From contig CACDFI010000007.1 in NCBI GenBank assembly GCA_902551985.1, forward strand, positions 24,880 to 88,879: a DNA stretch of 64,000 bases, in the 5' to 3' direction. The position numbers and the translations under genes are program-made. Shown in pieces: positions 1 to 9,358 of this stretch; position 1 is the first letter of the stretch; each line of letters starts with the position of its first letter. Source of the stretch: an uncultured Pelagibacteraceae bacterium (GTDB lineage Bacteria > Pseudomonadota > Alphaproteobacteria > Pelagibacterales > Pelagibacteraceae). Below the pieces are notes generated by a model. The model worked only from the letters and a program-made list of their open reading frames with translations, made no database searches and was not told the DNA's origin.

Positions 1-471
1 TTCAGCTAAATCAAATAATGATTTTTCAAAACTTTCAATAATCTGTTGACCATCATTATTTAAATCATTTAATTTTGCTGTATCAATTATATTATCTGAA
101 ATTTTTATTAATTCCCTCTTTACATACAAATCATAAATTAACTTTGAGTACTCTATGCTTTGCCTTGTAGAAGTTGAGAATTTAGTTATTTTGACTAGGT
201 ATTCTGGAATATTTAATTCATCCTTTTCATTTTCGAAATGATTTTTTAGTGTAATAGGATTTGCCAACATTCCTTTATAAATTAAATTTTCAATAGCGCT
301 AAAAATTTTTTGATGCATCGGGTCATAAAAGTTTTTATTAGAAATTAGTAAGCTAATTTCGTCAAATATTTCATTTGAGAGAAGGATGGACCCTATAACG
401 GATTGTTCAGCTTCTATGTTGTTTGGAAGTTCATTTACGTTATTTTTAATTATATTTAATGATTGAGACAC
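1..471 (-). CDS. dnaB: Replicative DNA helicase DnaB, N-terminal part (cut by window edge)
   Basis: Only the first 157 codons lie in the window; the reading frame runs off base 1. The translation begins MSQSLNIIKNNVNELPNNIE and contains AEQSVIGS and FYDPMHQKIF, which match the N-terminal domain of DnaB, the hexameric helicase that unwinds DNA ahead of the replisome and binds primase. The start is GTG at 471, because the ATG just upstream is in another frame and stops after nine codons. It lies downstream of rpsF-rpsR-rplI on the same strand, the usual bacterial order. The ATPase domain lies outside the window, so intactness cannot be judged. Confidence 0.93.
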   Translation of the reverse strand, partial: MSQSLNIIKNNVNELPNNIEAEQSVIGSILLSNEIFDEISLLISNKNFYDPMHQKIFSAIENLIYKGMLANPITLKNHFENEKDELNIPEYLVKITKFSTSTRQSIEYSKLIYDLYVKRELIKISDNIIDTAKLNDLNNDGQQIIESFEKSLFDLAE

Positions 472-538
472 TCATTAACCATACAATTTAGCAAAGAATT
501 TTCAAATGTTTAATCTCGTTGGGGAAAAGAATGTATAA

Positions 539-997
539 TTATTTTAATTCTTCTTGAACTACAGTTTTAATTACAATCTGTGTTTGAACCTCTGGATGTA
601 AATTAATTGACACTGTAAAATCACCTATTGATTTAATTTCTGATGACGGTTGTATTAAAGAAGGATTAATCTTAACTCTATCAATATCTTCTAAAACTTT
701 TGATATTTCTGTTGGTTTCACGGATCCATACAATTCATTATTTTCTGTACTTAGTTTTTTAATTTCATAAGTTTTATTTTTTATTTTATCATGTATCAAC
801 TTTGCCTCTTTGCGTCTATCTTGATCTTTTTTACTTAATTCTTGTTTAATTTTTTCTACCTCTTTAATATTTTCTTTAGAGGCAAAAAGTGCTTTCTTCT
901 TTGATATTAGATAGTTCCTAGCGAAACCTCTTTTAACATCAATAATTTCTCCTATTGATCCAATTTTTCCAACATTTTCAAGTAGTATAACTTTCAT
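539..997 (-). CDS. rplI: 50S ribosomal protein L9
   Basis: A 152-residue protein of normal L9 length. The N-terminal domain (residues 1-50) shows the family pattern MKVILLENVGKIG followed by VKRGFARNYLI, which binds 23S rRNA. A Lys/Glu-rich connecting helix (about 45-80) leads to the C-terminal domain. It is third in the rpsF-rpsR-rplI-dnaB cluster, starting one base from the rpsR stop, which suggests translational coupling. Nothing unusual is seen. Confidence 0.97.
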   Translation of the reverse strand: MKVILLENVGKIGSIGEIIDVKRGFARNYLISKKKALFASKENIKEVEKIKQELSKKDQDRRKEAKLIHDKIKNKTYEIKKLSTENNELYGSVKPTEISKVLEDIDRVKINPSLIQPSSEIKSIGDFTVSINLHPEVQTQIVIKTVVQEELK

Positions 998-998
998 A

Positions 999-1268
999 TT
1001 ACAATAATGCTAGATTTCTAGCTCTTTTAATTGACATAGATAATTCTCTTTGTTTTTTTTGACTAACAGAGGTAATCCTTGAGGGTAGTATTTTTCCGTT
1101 CTCTGAAATATATCTTTTTAAAAGCTTTATATTTTTATAATCAACTATAGGTGCTCCTTTTCCAGTAAGAGGACATTTCTTTTTAAATTTATATTTTTGA
1201 TTTTGAAAGATACTTAGTTTTGCAAAATTACTTTGCTTATTTTTTTTTTTATTATTTCTTTTTTTCAT
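999..1268 (-). CDS. rpsR: 30S ribosomal protein S18
   Basis: An 89-residue protein. The core has [20 protein letters not shown] followed by LPSRIT and the C-terminal RARNLALL, the S18 signature that contacts 16S rRNA and S6 on the platform of the small subunit. The first 30 residues are a Lys/Asn-rich tail typical of basic ribosomal proteins. It sits between rpsF (8-base gap) and rplI, so S6 and S18, which bind the rRNA together, are co-transcribed. Confidence 0.97.
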   Translation of the reverse strand: MKKRNNKKKNKQSNFAKLSIFQNQKYKFKKKCPLTGKGAPIVDYKNIKLLKRYISENGKILPSRITSVSQKKQRELSMSIKRARNLALL

Positions 1269-1276
1269 AAAATGAT

Positions 1277-1621
1277 TTAATTATCTAATATTACTTTCTC
1301 ATCTACTTTTTTGAAATAATTAGTTTCTAAGTCAAATTTTTTTACTCTTACTGTTAAATATCTTAATAAATTTTTATCAATTTTTTCATTTTTCTCTAGT
1401 TCAGATATAGTTTTTCCATTTGCTTTAATTTTGAAGTGAATATAATTACCTTTTTTATTTTTTTTTATTAAATAAGAGAGGTTCATTAGCCCCCAATTTT
1501 CTAATTTCACGATATTACCATCAAACTTTTCTACAATTTTAGAATATTTCTCTTCTAGCTGCTTTATTTGGGAGGGGCTTATATCCTGTCTTGCTATAAT
1601 TGTGTGTTCATATAAGTTCAT
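1277..1621 (-). CDS. rpsF: 30S ribosomal protein S6
   Basis: A 114-residue protein beginning [15 protein letters not shown], with the S6 core [20 protein letters not shown] and HFKIKA. S6 forms a heterodimer with S18 on the 30S platform. It is the first gene of the minus-strand rpsF-rpsR-rplI-dnaB cluster. Its start faces fabD across an 84-base AT-rich gap that must hold both promoters. The C-terminal tail is short, without a long acidic extension. Confidence 0.96.
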   Translation of the reverse strand: MNLYEHTIIARQDISPSQIKQLEEKYSKIVEKFDGNIVKLENWGLMNLSYLIKKNKKGNYIHFKIKANGKTISELEKNEKIDKNLLRYLTVRVKKFDLETNYFKKVDEKVILDN

Positions 1622-1705
1622 AATAAATCTTTCAAAAAAAAGAGGATATACTATTATAATTTTTTAATTACAATATAAAAAATAAGGTTTTTGCTTATAT
1701 TTTCT

Positions 1706-2626
1706 ATGTTTTCTGTTTTATTTCCAGGTCAAGGTTCTCAATCGGTTGGAATGGCTAAAGAATTTTATGATAATTTTGATTATGTAAGAGATATCTTCAG
1801 TGAGGCAGACGACACACTCAATTTGCCAATAAGCAAATTAATCTTTGATGGTCCAAAAGAATTATTAGATCAGACTGAAAATACACAACCTGCAATATTT
1901 TTAGTTAGTTACTCAATTTTTAATGTTATCAAACAAGAGACAAATTTCGAAATTAATAAAGCAAGCTTTTTTGCAGGACATTCTTTAGGCGAATATTCAG
2001 CTTTAGCATGTGCGGGTGTGATAAATTTTAAGGAAACAATTAAACTTTTAAAAATAAGAGGAAATGCCATGCAAAATGCAGTCCCAAAAAATAGAGGTGG
2101 TATGTTAGCTGTTTTAGGTGAGGAAATAAAAAAAATTGAAGAAATTCTTGAAAAGAATAAAAACCATTACAATTGTTTTATAGCAAATGACAATTCAAAT
2201 GGACAAGTAGTGATAAGTGGAAAAAATGAAGATATTGATAAATTAATAAGTGACTTAAAAACTTCAAATATTAAAAATATTAAATTGTCAGTTTCTGCTC
2301 CTTTTCATTGTCCATTGATGAGAGAAGCTACTGAAACCATGAATAATGTGCTTAACAAAACTAAATTTTCTTTGCCTAATAATATGATTTTTTCAAATGT
2401 GACTGCAGAGCCATCAAACGATCCAGAGTATATTAAAAAACTTTTAATTGATCAGATAGAAAAGCCAGTGCGCTGGAGGGAAAGTATTGTTAATATGATT
2501 CAATCTGGATGTAAAAAATTTATTGAAATTGGTCCTGGTAAAATATTATCAGGACTTGTAAAAAGAATTGATAGAAATGTTGATTTAATTCAAGTAAATA
2601 TTATAGATGATCTTAAAAATTTATGA
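1706..2626 (+). CDS. fabD: Malonyl-CoA:ACP transacylase FabD
   Basis: A 306-residue protein from the ATG at 1706 (MFSVLFPGQGSQ); an in-frame TTG at 1691 would only add a non-homologous MLIFS. It moves malonyl from CoA to acyl carrier protein to start type II fatty acid elongation. The GQGSQ motif is at residues 8-12 and the nucleophile is Ser93 in GHSLGEYSALA; the family His is in the later SAPFHCPLM. The stop overlaps the fabG start by 4 bases, so the genes are translationally coupled. Confidence 0.96.
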   Translation: MFSVLFPGQGSQSVGMAKEFYDNFDYVRDIFSEADDTLNLPISKLIFDGPKELLDQTENTQPAIFLVSYSIFNVIKQETNFEINKASFFAGHSLGEYSALACAGVINFKETIKLLKIRGNAMQNAVPKNRGGMLAVLGEEIKKIEEILEKNKNHYNCFIANDNSNGQVVISGKNEDIDKLISDLKTSNIKNIKLSVSAPFHCPLMREATETMNNVLNKTKFSLPNNMIFSNVTAEPSNDPEYIKKLLIDQIEKPVRWRESIVNMIQSGCKKFIEIGPGKILSGLVKRIDRNVDLIQVNIIDDLKNL

Positions 2627-3360
2627 TGAACTTAAAAAATTTGAATATACTTATAACTGGAGCTACTGGAGTAATTGGCAATTCAATTACAGATAAATTA
2701 ATTATTGCTGGTGCAAACGTTTTAGTCACTGGAACAAATGAGCAAAAGTTAAAAAATCTTCAAGATAAATATAAAGGGTTGAATTCAATAAAGTTTGATA
2801 TTAGTGAGCATAAAAAAATTGATAAATTTGTTGAAGAATGTAGCAAATTTTTTTCAAACAAAATTGATGTACTAATAAATAATGCTGGAATTACAAACGA
2901 CAATTTATCAATAAGAATGAAAGAGGAAGAGTGGAAAAAAGTTATAGATATTAATCTTACCTCAACATTTCTAATCACAAAAAATGTAATAAAAAAAATG
3001 TTAAAATTCAAAAATGGAAAAATAATCAATGTTACATCTGTAGTAGGTCATACTGGAAATATAGGACAGGCAAATTACGCCGCATCAAAAGCTGGAATAA
3101 TTGCAATGTCTAAAAGCCTTGCGATTGAGTATGGCAAAAAAAATATTAAAGTAAACTGCATATCCCCAGGATTCATAATCTCAGATATGACAGCTAAAAT
3201 TAGCGAAGAGCATGCAGAACTAATGAAATCTAGGATATCTCTTAATAAATTTGGTAGTCCAGAAGATGTTGCTAATTCAATAGCTTTCCTAAGTTCTAAT
3301 TTGTCAGACTATATAACTGGAGAAACAATACATGTTAATGGCGGCATGTATTTTAGTTGA
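2623..3360 (+). CDS. fabG: 3-oxoacyl-[ACP] reductase FabG
   Basis: A 245-residue short-chain dehydrogenase that reduces 3-oxoacyl-ACP with NADPH. It has the Rossmann motif TGATGVIG near residue 12, NNAG in the middle, and the catalytic Ser-Tyr-Lys set in NVTSVVG and YAASK. Two adjacent ATG codons (2623 and 2626) could start it; the first overlaps the fabD stop. It lies between fabD and acpP in a fatty-acid operon, which supports FabG over other short-chain dehydrogenases. Confidence 0.94.
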   Translation: MMNLKNLNILITGATGVIGNSITDKLIIAGANVLVTGTNEQKLKNLQDKYKGLNSIKFDISEHKKIDKFVEECSKFFSNKIDVLINNAGITNDNLSIRMKEEEWKKVIDINLTSTFLITKNVIKKMLKFKNGKIINVTSVVGHTGNIGQANYAASKAGIIAMSKSLAIEYGKKNIKVNCISPGFIISDMTAKISEEHAELMKSRISLNKFGSPEDVANSIAFLSSNLSDYITGETIHVNGGMYFS

Positions 3361-3406
3361 CAAAATAGATAAAATATTTATTAACAAATTAACTATAAGG
3401 AACAAA

Positions 3407-3646
3407 ATGTCAGATGATATTTCAAGTAAAGTAAAAAAAATTGTTGCCGATCACTTAGGAATTGATGAAGCAAAAGTAAATGAAGAGTCAAGCTTTATTG
3501 ATGATCTTGGTGCAGATAGTTTGGATACAGTAGAGCTGGTTATGGCTTTTGAAGAAGAATTTGGATCTGAAATATCAGATAGTGATGCGGAAAAAATTTT
3601 GACTGTTGGAGATGCAGTAAAATTTATTGAAAACAAAGCAAACTAA
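3407..3646 (+). CDS. acpP: Acyl carrier protein
   Basis: A 79-residue acidic protein beginning [20 protein letters not shown]. The phosphopantetheine attachment site is Ser38 in [20 protein letters not shown]. The start is ATG 3407, preceded by AAGGAAC as ribosome binding site; an in-frame ATG at 3332 lies inside fabG and would add 25 residues foreign to the family. It follows fabD-fabG. The usual alphaproteobacterial next gene, fabF, is absent, and gmk begins 13 bases after the stop. Confidence 0.96.
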   Translation: MSDDISSKVKKIVADHLGIDEAKVNEESSFIDDLGADSLDTVELVMAFEEEFGSEISDSDAEKILTVGDAVKFIENKAN

Positions 3647-3659
3647 TTTTTTTACTTAA

Positions 3660-4295
3660 ATGGCCGCAAAAAAAGATGGGGTGATTGTAATACTATCCTC
3701 TCCCTCGGGCGCTGGTAAAACAACTTTAGTAAAAAAAATTTCTTCAAGAAATAATTTTAAAATTTCAATTTCACATACAACTAGAAGACCAAGACTTAAC
3801 GAGAGAAATGGAAAAGATTACTATTTTATAAATATCAAAGAATTTAAGTCTCTTATTAAACAAGGAAAATTTCTAGAGCATGCAAAAGTATTTAAAAATT
3901 ATTATGGCTCCCTAAAAAAAACTGTAGTTGAAAAATTAAAAAAAGGTGAAAATGTAATTTTTGATATTGATTGGCAAGGCACACGTCAAATTATAAAAAA
4001 AAAATTAAAATACAAAATCATTACTATTTTTATACTTCCACCAACAAAAAAGGAGTTATTCAATAGATTGCTGAAAAGAGATCAAAAAGATAAAAAAATA
4101 GCAAGAGAAAGAATGAAGCAATTCAGAGCTGATGTAATGCATTGGAAAGAATATGATTTCACTGTTATAAATGATAAAGTTGAATTGTGTTACAAAGAAA
4201 TAATAAGCTTTATTAAAAAAAAAAAAAATAATATGAGAAATTCAAATTTTAATAAAAAAAATATAAAAAATCATATTAATGCACTAATTAATTAA
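3660..4295 (+). CDS. gmk: Guanylate kinase
   Basis: A 211-residue nucleotide kinase that phosphorylates GMP to GDP. The P-loop SSPSGAGKTTL is at residues 13-23, followed by ISHTTRRPRLNERNGKDYYF, the GMP-binding region, and a lid with KRDQKDK. The last 20 residues are Lys/Asn-rich and less conserved. The 3' end overlaps the convergent rsmA gene by 12 bases, so there is no room for a terminator between them. Confidence 0.96.
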   Translation: MAAKKDGVIVILSSPSGAGKTTLVKKISSRNNFKISISHTTRRPRLNERNGKDYYFINIKEFKSLIKQGKFLEHAKVFKNYYGSLKKTVVEKLKKGENVIFDIDWQGTRQIIKKKLKYKIITIFILPPTKKELFNRLLKRDQKDKKIARERMKQFRADVMHWKEYDFTVINDKVELCYKEIISFIKKKKNNMRNSNFNKKNIKNHINALIN

Positions 4296-5075
4296 AGACT
4301 CATATATTTCACAGATTTTATAGTAGGTAAGATTATTCAAATTTTGAGGTCTAACATTTAAGTCTAAGTCTAATTTTTTTGCCACATTGTTAAAGTCTTT
4401 GAATAAAAATTTTAGAGGTTTTTTTATCATTTTTCGTCTTTGACTAAAAAAAATATTAGTTACATGCTCTAAATTTTTAGGATCTTTAAAATTAAATTTA
4501 CTATGTTTAGGTGTAAAGACTAATAAAGTACTCTTTACTTTAGGCCTTGGATCAAAGCTTGATGGTTCTATATCTACTATCTTTTCAATTTTCATTTTCC
4601 AATTTGCAATAATTGAGAGTCTTCCATAATTTTTTGTATTTGTTTTAGCAACAATTCTATCTGCAACCTCCTTTTGAAACATGAGGATCATTTTTTTACA
4701 AAAATTTTCCAACTTTTCAGATTTAATCCATTTTGATAAAATTTGTGTCGATATGTTGTAAGGTAGATTTCCAAATATTATCAATTTTTTGTTTGAAAAA
4801 ATTTCATATTGAAACTTCATCATATCTTCGTTAATTACTCTTATTTTGTTGCCAAATTTTTCATGTAAATATTTCGCCAATCTTTCATCTTTTTCTATCA
4901 CAGTAAAATCTTTAGGTTTTTTTTCTAAAATTTTTTCTGTAAGTTTTCCTGTTCCTGGCCCAACCTCAATCACTCTATCTTTATTGTTGATATTTCCAAT
5001 TTCAACTATTAGATCAATTATTTTTTGATCTTTTAAAAAATTTTGTCCTAAGCTTTTTTTTGCCAAAAATCTCAT
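4284..5075 (-). CDS. rsmA: 16S rRNA dimethyladenosine transferase RsmA (KsgA)
   Basis: A 263-residue SAM-dependent methyltransferase that dimethylates two adjacent adenosines in helix 45 of 16S rRNA late in 30S assembly. Visible motifs are LGQNFLKD (9-16), the SAM-binding VIEVGPGTGKLT (35-46), and NLPYNIS (103-109), the catalytic NLPY motif. FSQRRKMIKKPL lies in the C-terminal domain. It overlaps the upstream pdxA by 4 bases and ends the lptF-lptG-lptD-surA-pdxA-rsmA run. Confidence 0.96.
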   Translation of the reverse strand: MRFLAKKSLGQNFLKDQKIIDLIVEIGNINNKDRVIEVGPGTGKLTEKILEKKPKDFTVIEKDERLAKYLHEKFGNKIRVINEDMMKFQYEIFSNKKLIIFGNLPYNISTQILSKWIKSEKLENFCKKMILMFQKEVADRIVAKTNTKNYGRLSIIANWKMKIEKIVDIEPSSFDPRPKVKSTLLVFTPKHSKFNFKDPKNLEHVTNIFFSQRRKMIKKPLKFLFKDFNNVAKKLDLDLNVRPQNLNNLTYYKICEIYESLIN

Positions 5076-6037
5076 TTGATTTTGTTTAAAAAATCAAAAA
5101 TATAGTAAATTGATGATGGGTCAGATTTATTTTTTCCTAACATTTCATAATTTGGTCCATGATCAGGTGTGACCTTTATAAATGGCAAGCCAATAGTCAC
5201 ATTAATGGCATTAAATTTAAATAAAGTTTTAGCTGGAGTTAAAACCTGATCGTGATACATGCCAATTACGACATTAAATTTTTTAAAATTTTTTCCTAAA
5301 AAAAAAGTATCAGCTGCAAAAGGACCTTCAATTTTTATTTTCTTTTTCTCTAAATAATTTATTGCAGGAATGATTTCACTTTTTTCCTCACTAACAGGTT
5401 CAATACTTTCACAATGTGGATTTAAGCCAAGAATAGCAATTTTTGGTTTTTTTTGTAATCTTTTAATAAAGAATTCATTTATTTTTAGAACATTATTGAT
5501 TATCCTTTTTTTTTTTACGAACTTCGAAACTTTTTTAATTGGAACATGTGTTGTTAAGGGATTGACAGAAAGTTTATTATTATAAATTAACATAACAGGA
5601 TTTTTAGAATTTGTTTTATTTGCAATGTATTCTGTGATACCTAGAAATTTTTTTTTAAGAAAATGCCTTTTTGATATTGGTCCATTTATGAGCGCTTGTA
5701 CATTTTTTTTTTTTATTAATTTAAGACCTAATTCAAAACAATTTGCAATATATTGGTTTGAATGCCCTGAAATATTTGTAAATGTATTTTTAAAATTATA
5801 ATTTACATGTAAAATATTTACTTCTTTTTTTAATGAATTATGTAGATCTCTAATCTTATTAAGATTAATTTTATAATTTAGATATAACATTTGCTTGTGA
5901 AATAACTCATAATTTCCAATCAAAACTATTTTTTTATTCAACTCCTTAAATTTCTTAGATTTGAAATATTTTAATAGAATTTCTGAAAAAGTTGAATTTG
6001 GTTCTCCAAGAACTATTAAAATTATTTTAGTATTCAT
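5072..6037 (-). CDS. pdxA: 4-hydroxythreonine-4-phosphate dehydrogenase PdxA
   Basis: A 321-residue protein. PdxA oxidises 4-phosphohydroxy-L-threonine in pyridoxal phosphate synthesis. The three metal-binding His of the family are present in TTHVPI, LGLNPHCE and YHDQVLTPAK, together with GPFAADTFF and TPDHGPNYE. The family GGHMG loop after LNPH is replaced by SIEPVS, a modest divergence. Context (surA-pdxA-rsmA) is the standard proteobacterial order. No pdxJ is visible here, so whether a full B6 pathway exists cannot be told. Confidence 0.92.
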   Translation of the reverse strand: MNTKIILIVLGEPNSTFSEILLKYFKSKKFKELNKKIVLIGNYELFHKQMLYLNYKINLNKIRDLHNSLKKEVNILHVNYNFKNTFTNISGHSNQYIANCFELGLKLIKKKNVQALINGPISKRHFLKKKFLGITEYIANKTNSKNPVMLIYNNKLSVNPLTTHVPIKKVSKFVKKKRIINNVLKINEFFIKRLQKKPKIAILGLNPHCESIEPVSEEKSEIIPAINYLEKKKIKIEGPFAADTFFLGKNFKKFNVVIGMYHDQVLTPAKTLFKFNAINVTIGLPFIKVTPDHGPNYEMLGKNKSDPSSIYYIFDFLNKIK

Positions 6038-6962
6038 TTATTTCTATATTTTTTTTTAATCTTTTGTAAAATATTGTTGAGAAATTATTTAATTGTCGGT
6101 TTGTTTCATTTTTTATTAACTTTTTTAACTCATTTTCTAAGTTAATTTTTTGTTTTAACTCTCTTTTGTCATTTAATTTTATTAAAATATAACCATTTTG
6201 TAATTTGATAGGTTGACTAATCTCATTAATTCTTAATTTTTTAATGTCTTTTATTATTTTAGTTGATATCTGAAGCTCATTTATCCAACCAATCAATCCA
6301 CCATTACTTGAAGTGTTCGAAATACTATAAATATTTGCTGTGTTTTCAAAGCCTATTTTCTTTATACTTTTTTTAATTTCTAAAGTTTTTTGTTTTAAAT
6401 TTCCATCTAAACTACTTTCGAAAAATATCTCTGATAAATTATATGAAAATTTCTTTTTCTCTTTATTTATCTGATCTTGTATGTTTTGTTTTAACTCTTT
6501 TTTATTTATTACTACATTTCCCGAATATTTTTGATAAATTAATCTATTCCACAATCCTTCAATATATAATTTTTGTTGAATAGTCTCATATTCTAAATTT
6601 AAATTTTTCAATATTATTAAAAACTCATCTTTATTCTTAATATTTTTTTTTAAAAAAAAATTTCTTTCTACAACATCTATTATTTTTTTATTTTCATCAA
6701 AATTAAAATATTTTTTTAATTCTTTTTTTTTAATTATCTCATTTATAAGAGAGTCTCTTGCGATGATGTTGGTTCTAGATTTTTCTAAATCCTTTAATTT
6801 AGGATTTAAAAAAAATAAATATCTTTTTTCATTTTCGATATCTACATTGGTAATAATTTCGTCTTGTATTTGAACTTTAATCTCTATCAAATTTCCAAAA
6901 ACTTGACTTTTGAAACTTAGTGTAATTATTAATATTATACATAATACTTTAATTTTATACAT
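6027..6962 (-). CDS. surA: SurA-like periplasmic peptidyl-prolyl isomerase/chaperone
   Basis: About 311 residues from ATG 6962; a GTG at 6968 overlapping the lptD stop would add two residues. A hydrophobic N-terminus (IKVLCIILIITLSF) acts as signal peptide. An N-terminal SurA chaperone region follows (about 25-170), then one parvulin-like domain with NGGLIGWINE and EISQPIKLQNGYILIKL. E. coli SurA has two parvulin domains; only one is seen here. It chaperones outer-membrane proteins, presumably including the LptD encoded just upstream. Confidence 0.85.
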   Translation of the reverse strand: MYKIKVLCIILIITLSFKSQVFGNLIEIKVQIQDEIITNVDIENEKRYLFFLNPKLKDLEKSRTNIIARDSLINEIIKKKELKKYFNFDENKKIIDVVERNFFLKKNIKNKDEFLIILKNLNLEYETIQQKLYIEGLWNRLIYQKYSGNVVINKKELKQNIQDQINKEKKKFSYNLSEIFFESSLDGNLKQKTLEIKKSIKKIGFENTANIYSISNTSSNGGLIGWINELQISTKIIKDIKKLRINEISQPIKLQNGYILIKLNDKRELKQKINLENELKKLIKNETNRQLNNFSTIFYKRLKKNIEINEY

Positions 6963-6964
6963 GA

Positions 6965-9358
6965 TCACTCAAAAATTGTATTAGCTGATCCACGTAATTC
7001 GGCAAACGGAATAAATTTTATAAGAAAGTATAAACTTTCGTCGGGAATTAGGTTGCCATCTCTAAAAAATTTTTTTTCATATTGAAAAGAGGCTGATAAA
7101 CAATCTGTTTCATATTTATATGCTAATTTATAAAATTGAGTAAAATCATCTTTAAGATCTTTAGTTGTATCAAACTTAAATGAATGCTCATCAGTAAATT
7201 TAATTTCAGTGTTATTTGTTAATAATTCTGAATTTCCTAGCTCGTGATTTTCAGTTATGTAATCAAATGTTGTTACTATTTTATTAATTCCTAATTTAGC
7301 AGAAATTGCATCATAATTAGAAAATTTTAAATCTCTATCATATGAAAAATTGTAATTTAACTCTAATTTATCGTCAAATTTATAAAAGATATCTCCAACA
7401 ATATCAGATCTAGTTTGATCTAATTTAGATATACTTGGTAACCCTGGATTTTTTTTATCTTTGAATATATTACCAACATTAAATCCCAATATTTTTTCGT
7501 TATTAAAATTTTGTTTCTCAAATTCTAAACCTAATGTAAGTGACTTACCCTTTTCAACCATATCAGATCTGCCAATTCGATTTGGAGAAAATATACTTCC
7601 ATAGTCCATCCTTGATCCTGTGGATGATATATTTTTTCCATTTGTTGGACTGAATCTAAATTGAGCAATAGGTTTTAAAAAGTTATTACTATTGTTAAAA
7701 TTTTTTTTTAGTGGGAGTTCTGATTTAAGCAAAAAAGTACCGAAAATTTCGTGGTCATTTTTTTCATCATAAACAGATGAATTTTCTGAATAGGTATTAA
7801 AATTTTTTAATAGAAAACTATAGTCAGTTACTATGCCTTTCGATGAAATAAAATCATAAGAGTCAAAATTGAAATCATTATTAATCAAAGTTTCATAAAT
7901 ATTTGTATCATATACTTTTTGAAAACCAGAAGAAGAAAAGTTGAATTGTCCGTTATAACTTTCATCTAATTTTATTTCTTTTTTGAAATTAAAATCAGGG
8001 AAAACATACTGATATTTGTCACTATTATTCTTTGATAAATCTTCGTATAATCTTACTTTTGTAGTTAGATTTGTATTTTCATCAATAATTTTCTCTACTT
8101 CAAAATGAGAAGATAATACGCTATCACTTTCAATTATTGGGGTATAACTTTTTATATCGTGAATTTTTAAGTAGTTATCGTTGTTGACGTTTTGTAGTTT
8201 TAAATCAAAATTTGTATCATCATTAAATTTACCATTTAAATTTGCAAATATATGAGAACTAGTATCACTATTTTTTCTATTAAAACTAAAGTCAGTTTTT
8301 AGATTTGAATTTCTAAATGCTTCTCGATATTCACTATGAAAAATTAAATCATTTTCCATATAAATTCTTGGCTTGAATGTAAAATCTTTTGAATTTGATA
8401 AATTAAAAAAATATGGAGTACTTATTGACGAGCCCAAATTTCCAGAACCTTTATAAAAAGGTGTTAAAAACCCAGATTTTCTTTTTACTGATGGATCAGG
8501 GTGATTAAAATAAGGTATATAAACAAATTTTTTATCAAAAACTTTTAGCCAGGATTTTTCGTACTCAAATAATTTTCTTATTTTATCATGGGTAAATATT
8601 TCACTTTGCATTTCCCACCCTCTACAATTTTTATCTTTTTTATTACAGGTGCTAAAAACAGATTTGTATATTTTTGTTTTTTTATCGTTTGATGTGATAC
8701 TTTTACCTTTTAATAAAGGATCATTTTCACTATTTCCAAAGAATGAATCATCAAATTCAACAAATACCTCTCTTCCAATTATTTCATTAATTTTTAAGTT
8801 TATTTTTGAATTTTCAAAAAAATAATTGTTAAAATTCTTATCTTTTACCGCAACTTTTTTTGATGAAATTATTTTGTCGATTAACTTAAATACCAAACCT
8901 TGCTCGAATAAAAATTTATTTCTATTATTATCAGTAACGGTTGTTAACTCATTACTTGATATTTTATTTAAATTCCTATTATACAAGACATCAAATGAAT
9001 TTATTTCGTAGGTATTTTCACTTTTGATAAAAGTTTGATTCTTTGAAAATATTGTATTTTCAATTTCATTATAAACAATTTTTTGACTTTCGATATATAT
9101 GTTATTTTCACTATCAAAATATTTAACATCATCAATTACTATTAGCTCTGAAATACTTTTGTTGTAAATAAATTTATCTCCCTCTATTATTAAATTATTT
9201 GATGGAATTCTAGCTTTTCCTTTAGTAGCAAAAATCATGTTACCATTTTCTTCTATTTTTATATTCTTAGAGTCAAATAAAATTGTTTCAGCCTTTGAAT
9301 TTGAATAAATCAAAATTAGAATAAAAGAAAAATAATATATTAAATTTCTAATTTTCAT
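6965..9358 (-). CDS. lptD: LPS-assembly protein LptD
   Basis: A 797-residue outer-membrane beta-barrel protein that inserts lipopolysaccharide in the outer leaflet. A signal peptide (residues 1-23, ending NSKAE) is followed by an OstA/LptA-like beta-jellyroll region (about 25-200), then a long barrel of alternating Asn/Ser/Asp/Phe-rich strands. STCNKKDKNCRGWEMQ near residue 240 and a Cys in the C-terminal ETDCLSASFQY could form the disulfides known in the family. It lies below lptF-lptG and above surA, all in LPS export or its chaperoning. Confidence 0.93.
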   Translation of the reverse strand: MKIRNLIYYFSFILILIYSNSKAETILFDSKNIKIEENGNMIFATKGKARIPSNNLIIEGDKFIYNKSISELIVIDDVKYFDSENNIYIESQKIVYNEIENTIFSKNQTFIKSENTYEINSFDVLYNRNLNKISSNELTTVTDNNRNKFLFEQGLVFKLIDKIISSKKVAVKDKNFNNYFFENSKINLKINEIIGREVFVEFDDSFFGNSENDPLLKGKSITSNDKKTKIYKSVFSTCNKKDKNCRGWEMQSEIFTHDKIRKLFEYEKSWLKVFDKKFVYIPYFNHPDPSVKRKSGFLTPFYKGSGNLGSSISTPYFFNLSNSKDFTFKPRIYMENDLIFHSEYREAFRNSNLKTDFSFNRKNSDTSSHIFANLNGKFNDDTNFDLKLQNVNNDNYLKIHDIKSYTPIIESDSVLSSHFEVEKIIDENTNLTTKVRLYEDLSKNNSDKYQYVFPDFNFKKEIKLDESYNGQFNFSSSGFQKVYDTNIYETLINNDFNFDSYDFISSKGIVTDYSFLLKNFNTYSENSSVYDEKNDHEIFGTFLLKSELPLKKNFNNSNNFLKPIAQFRFSPTNGKNISSTGSRMDYGSIFSPNRIGRSDMVEKGKSLTLGLEFEKQNFNNEKILGFNVGNIFKDKKNPGLPSISKLDQTRSDIVGDIFYKFDDKLELNYNFSYDRDLKFSNYDAISAKLGINKIVTTFDYITENHELGNSELLTNNTEIKFTDEHSFKFDTTKDLKDDFTQFYKLAYKYETDCLSASFQYEKKFFRDGNLIPDESLYFLIKFIPFAELRGSANTIFE

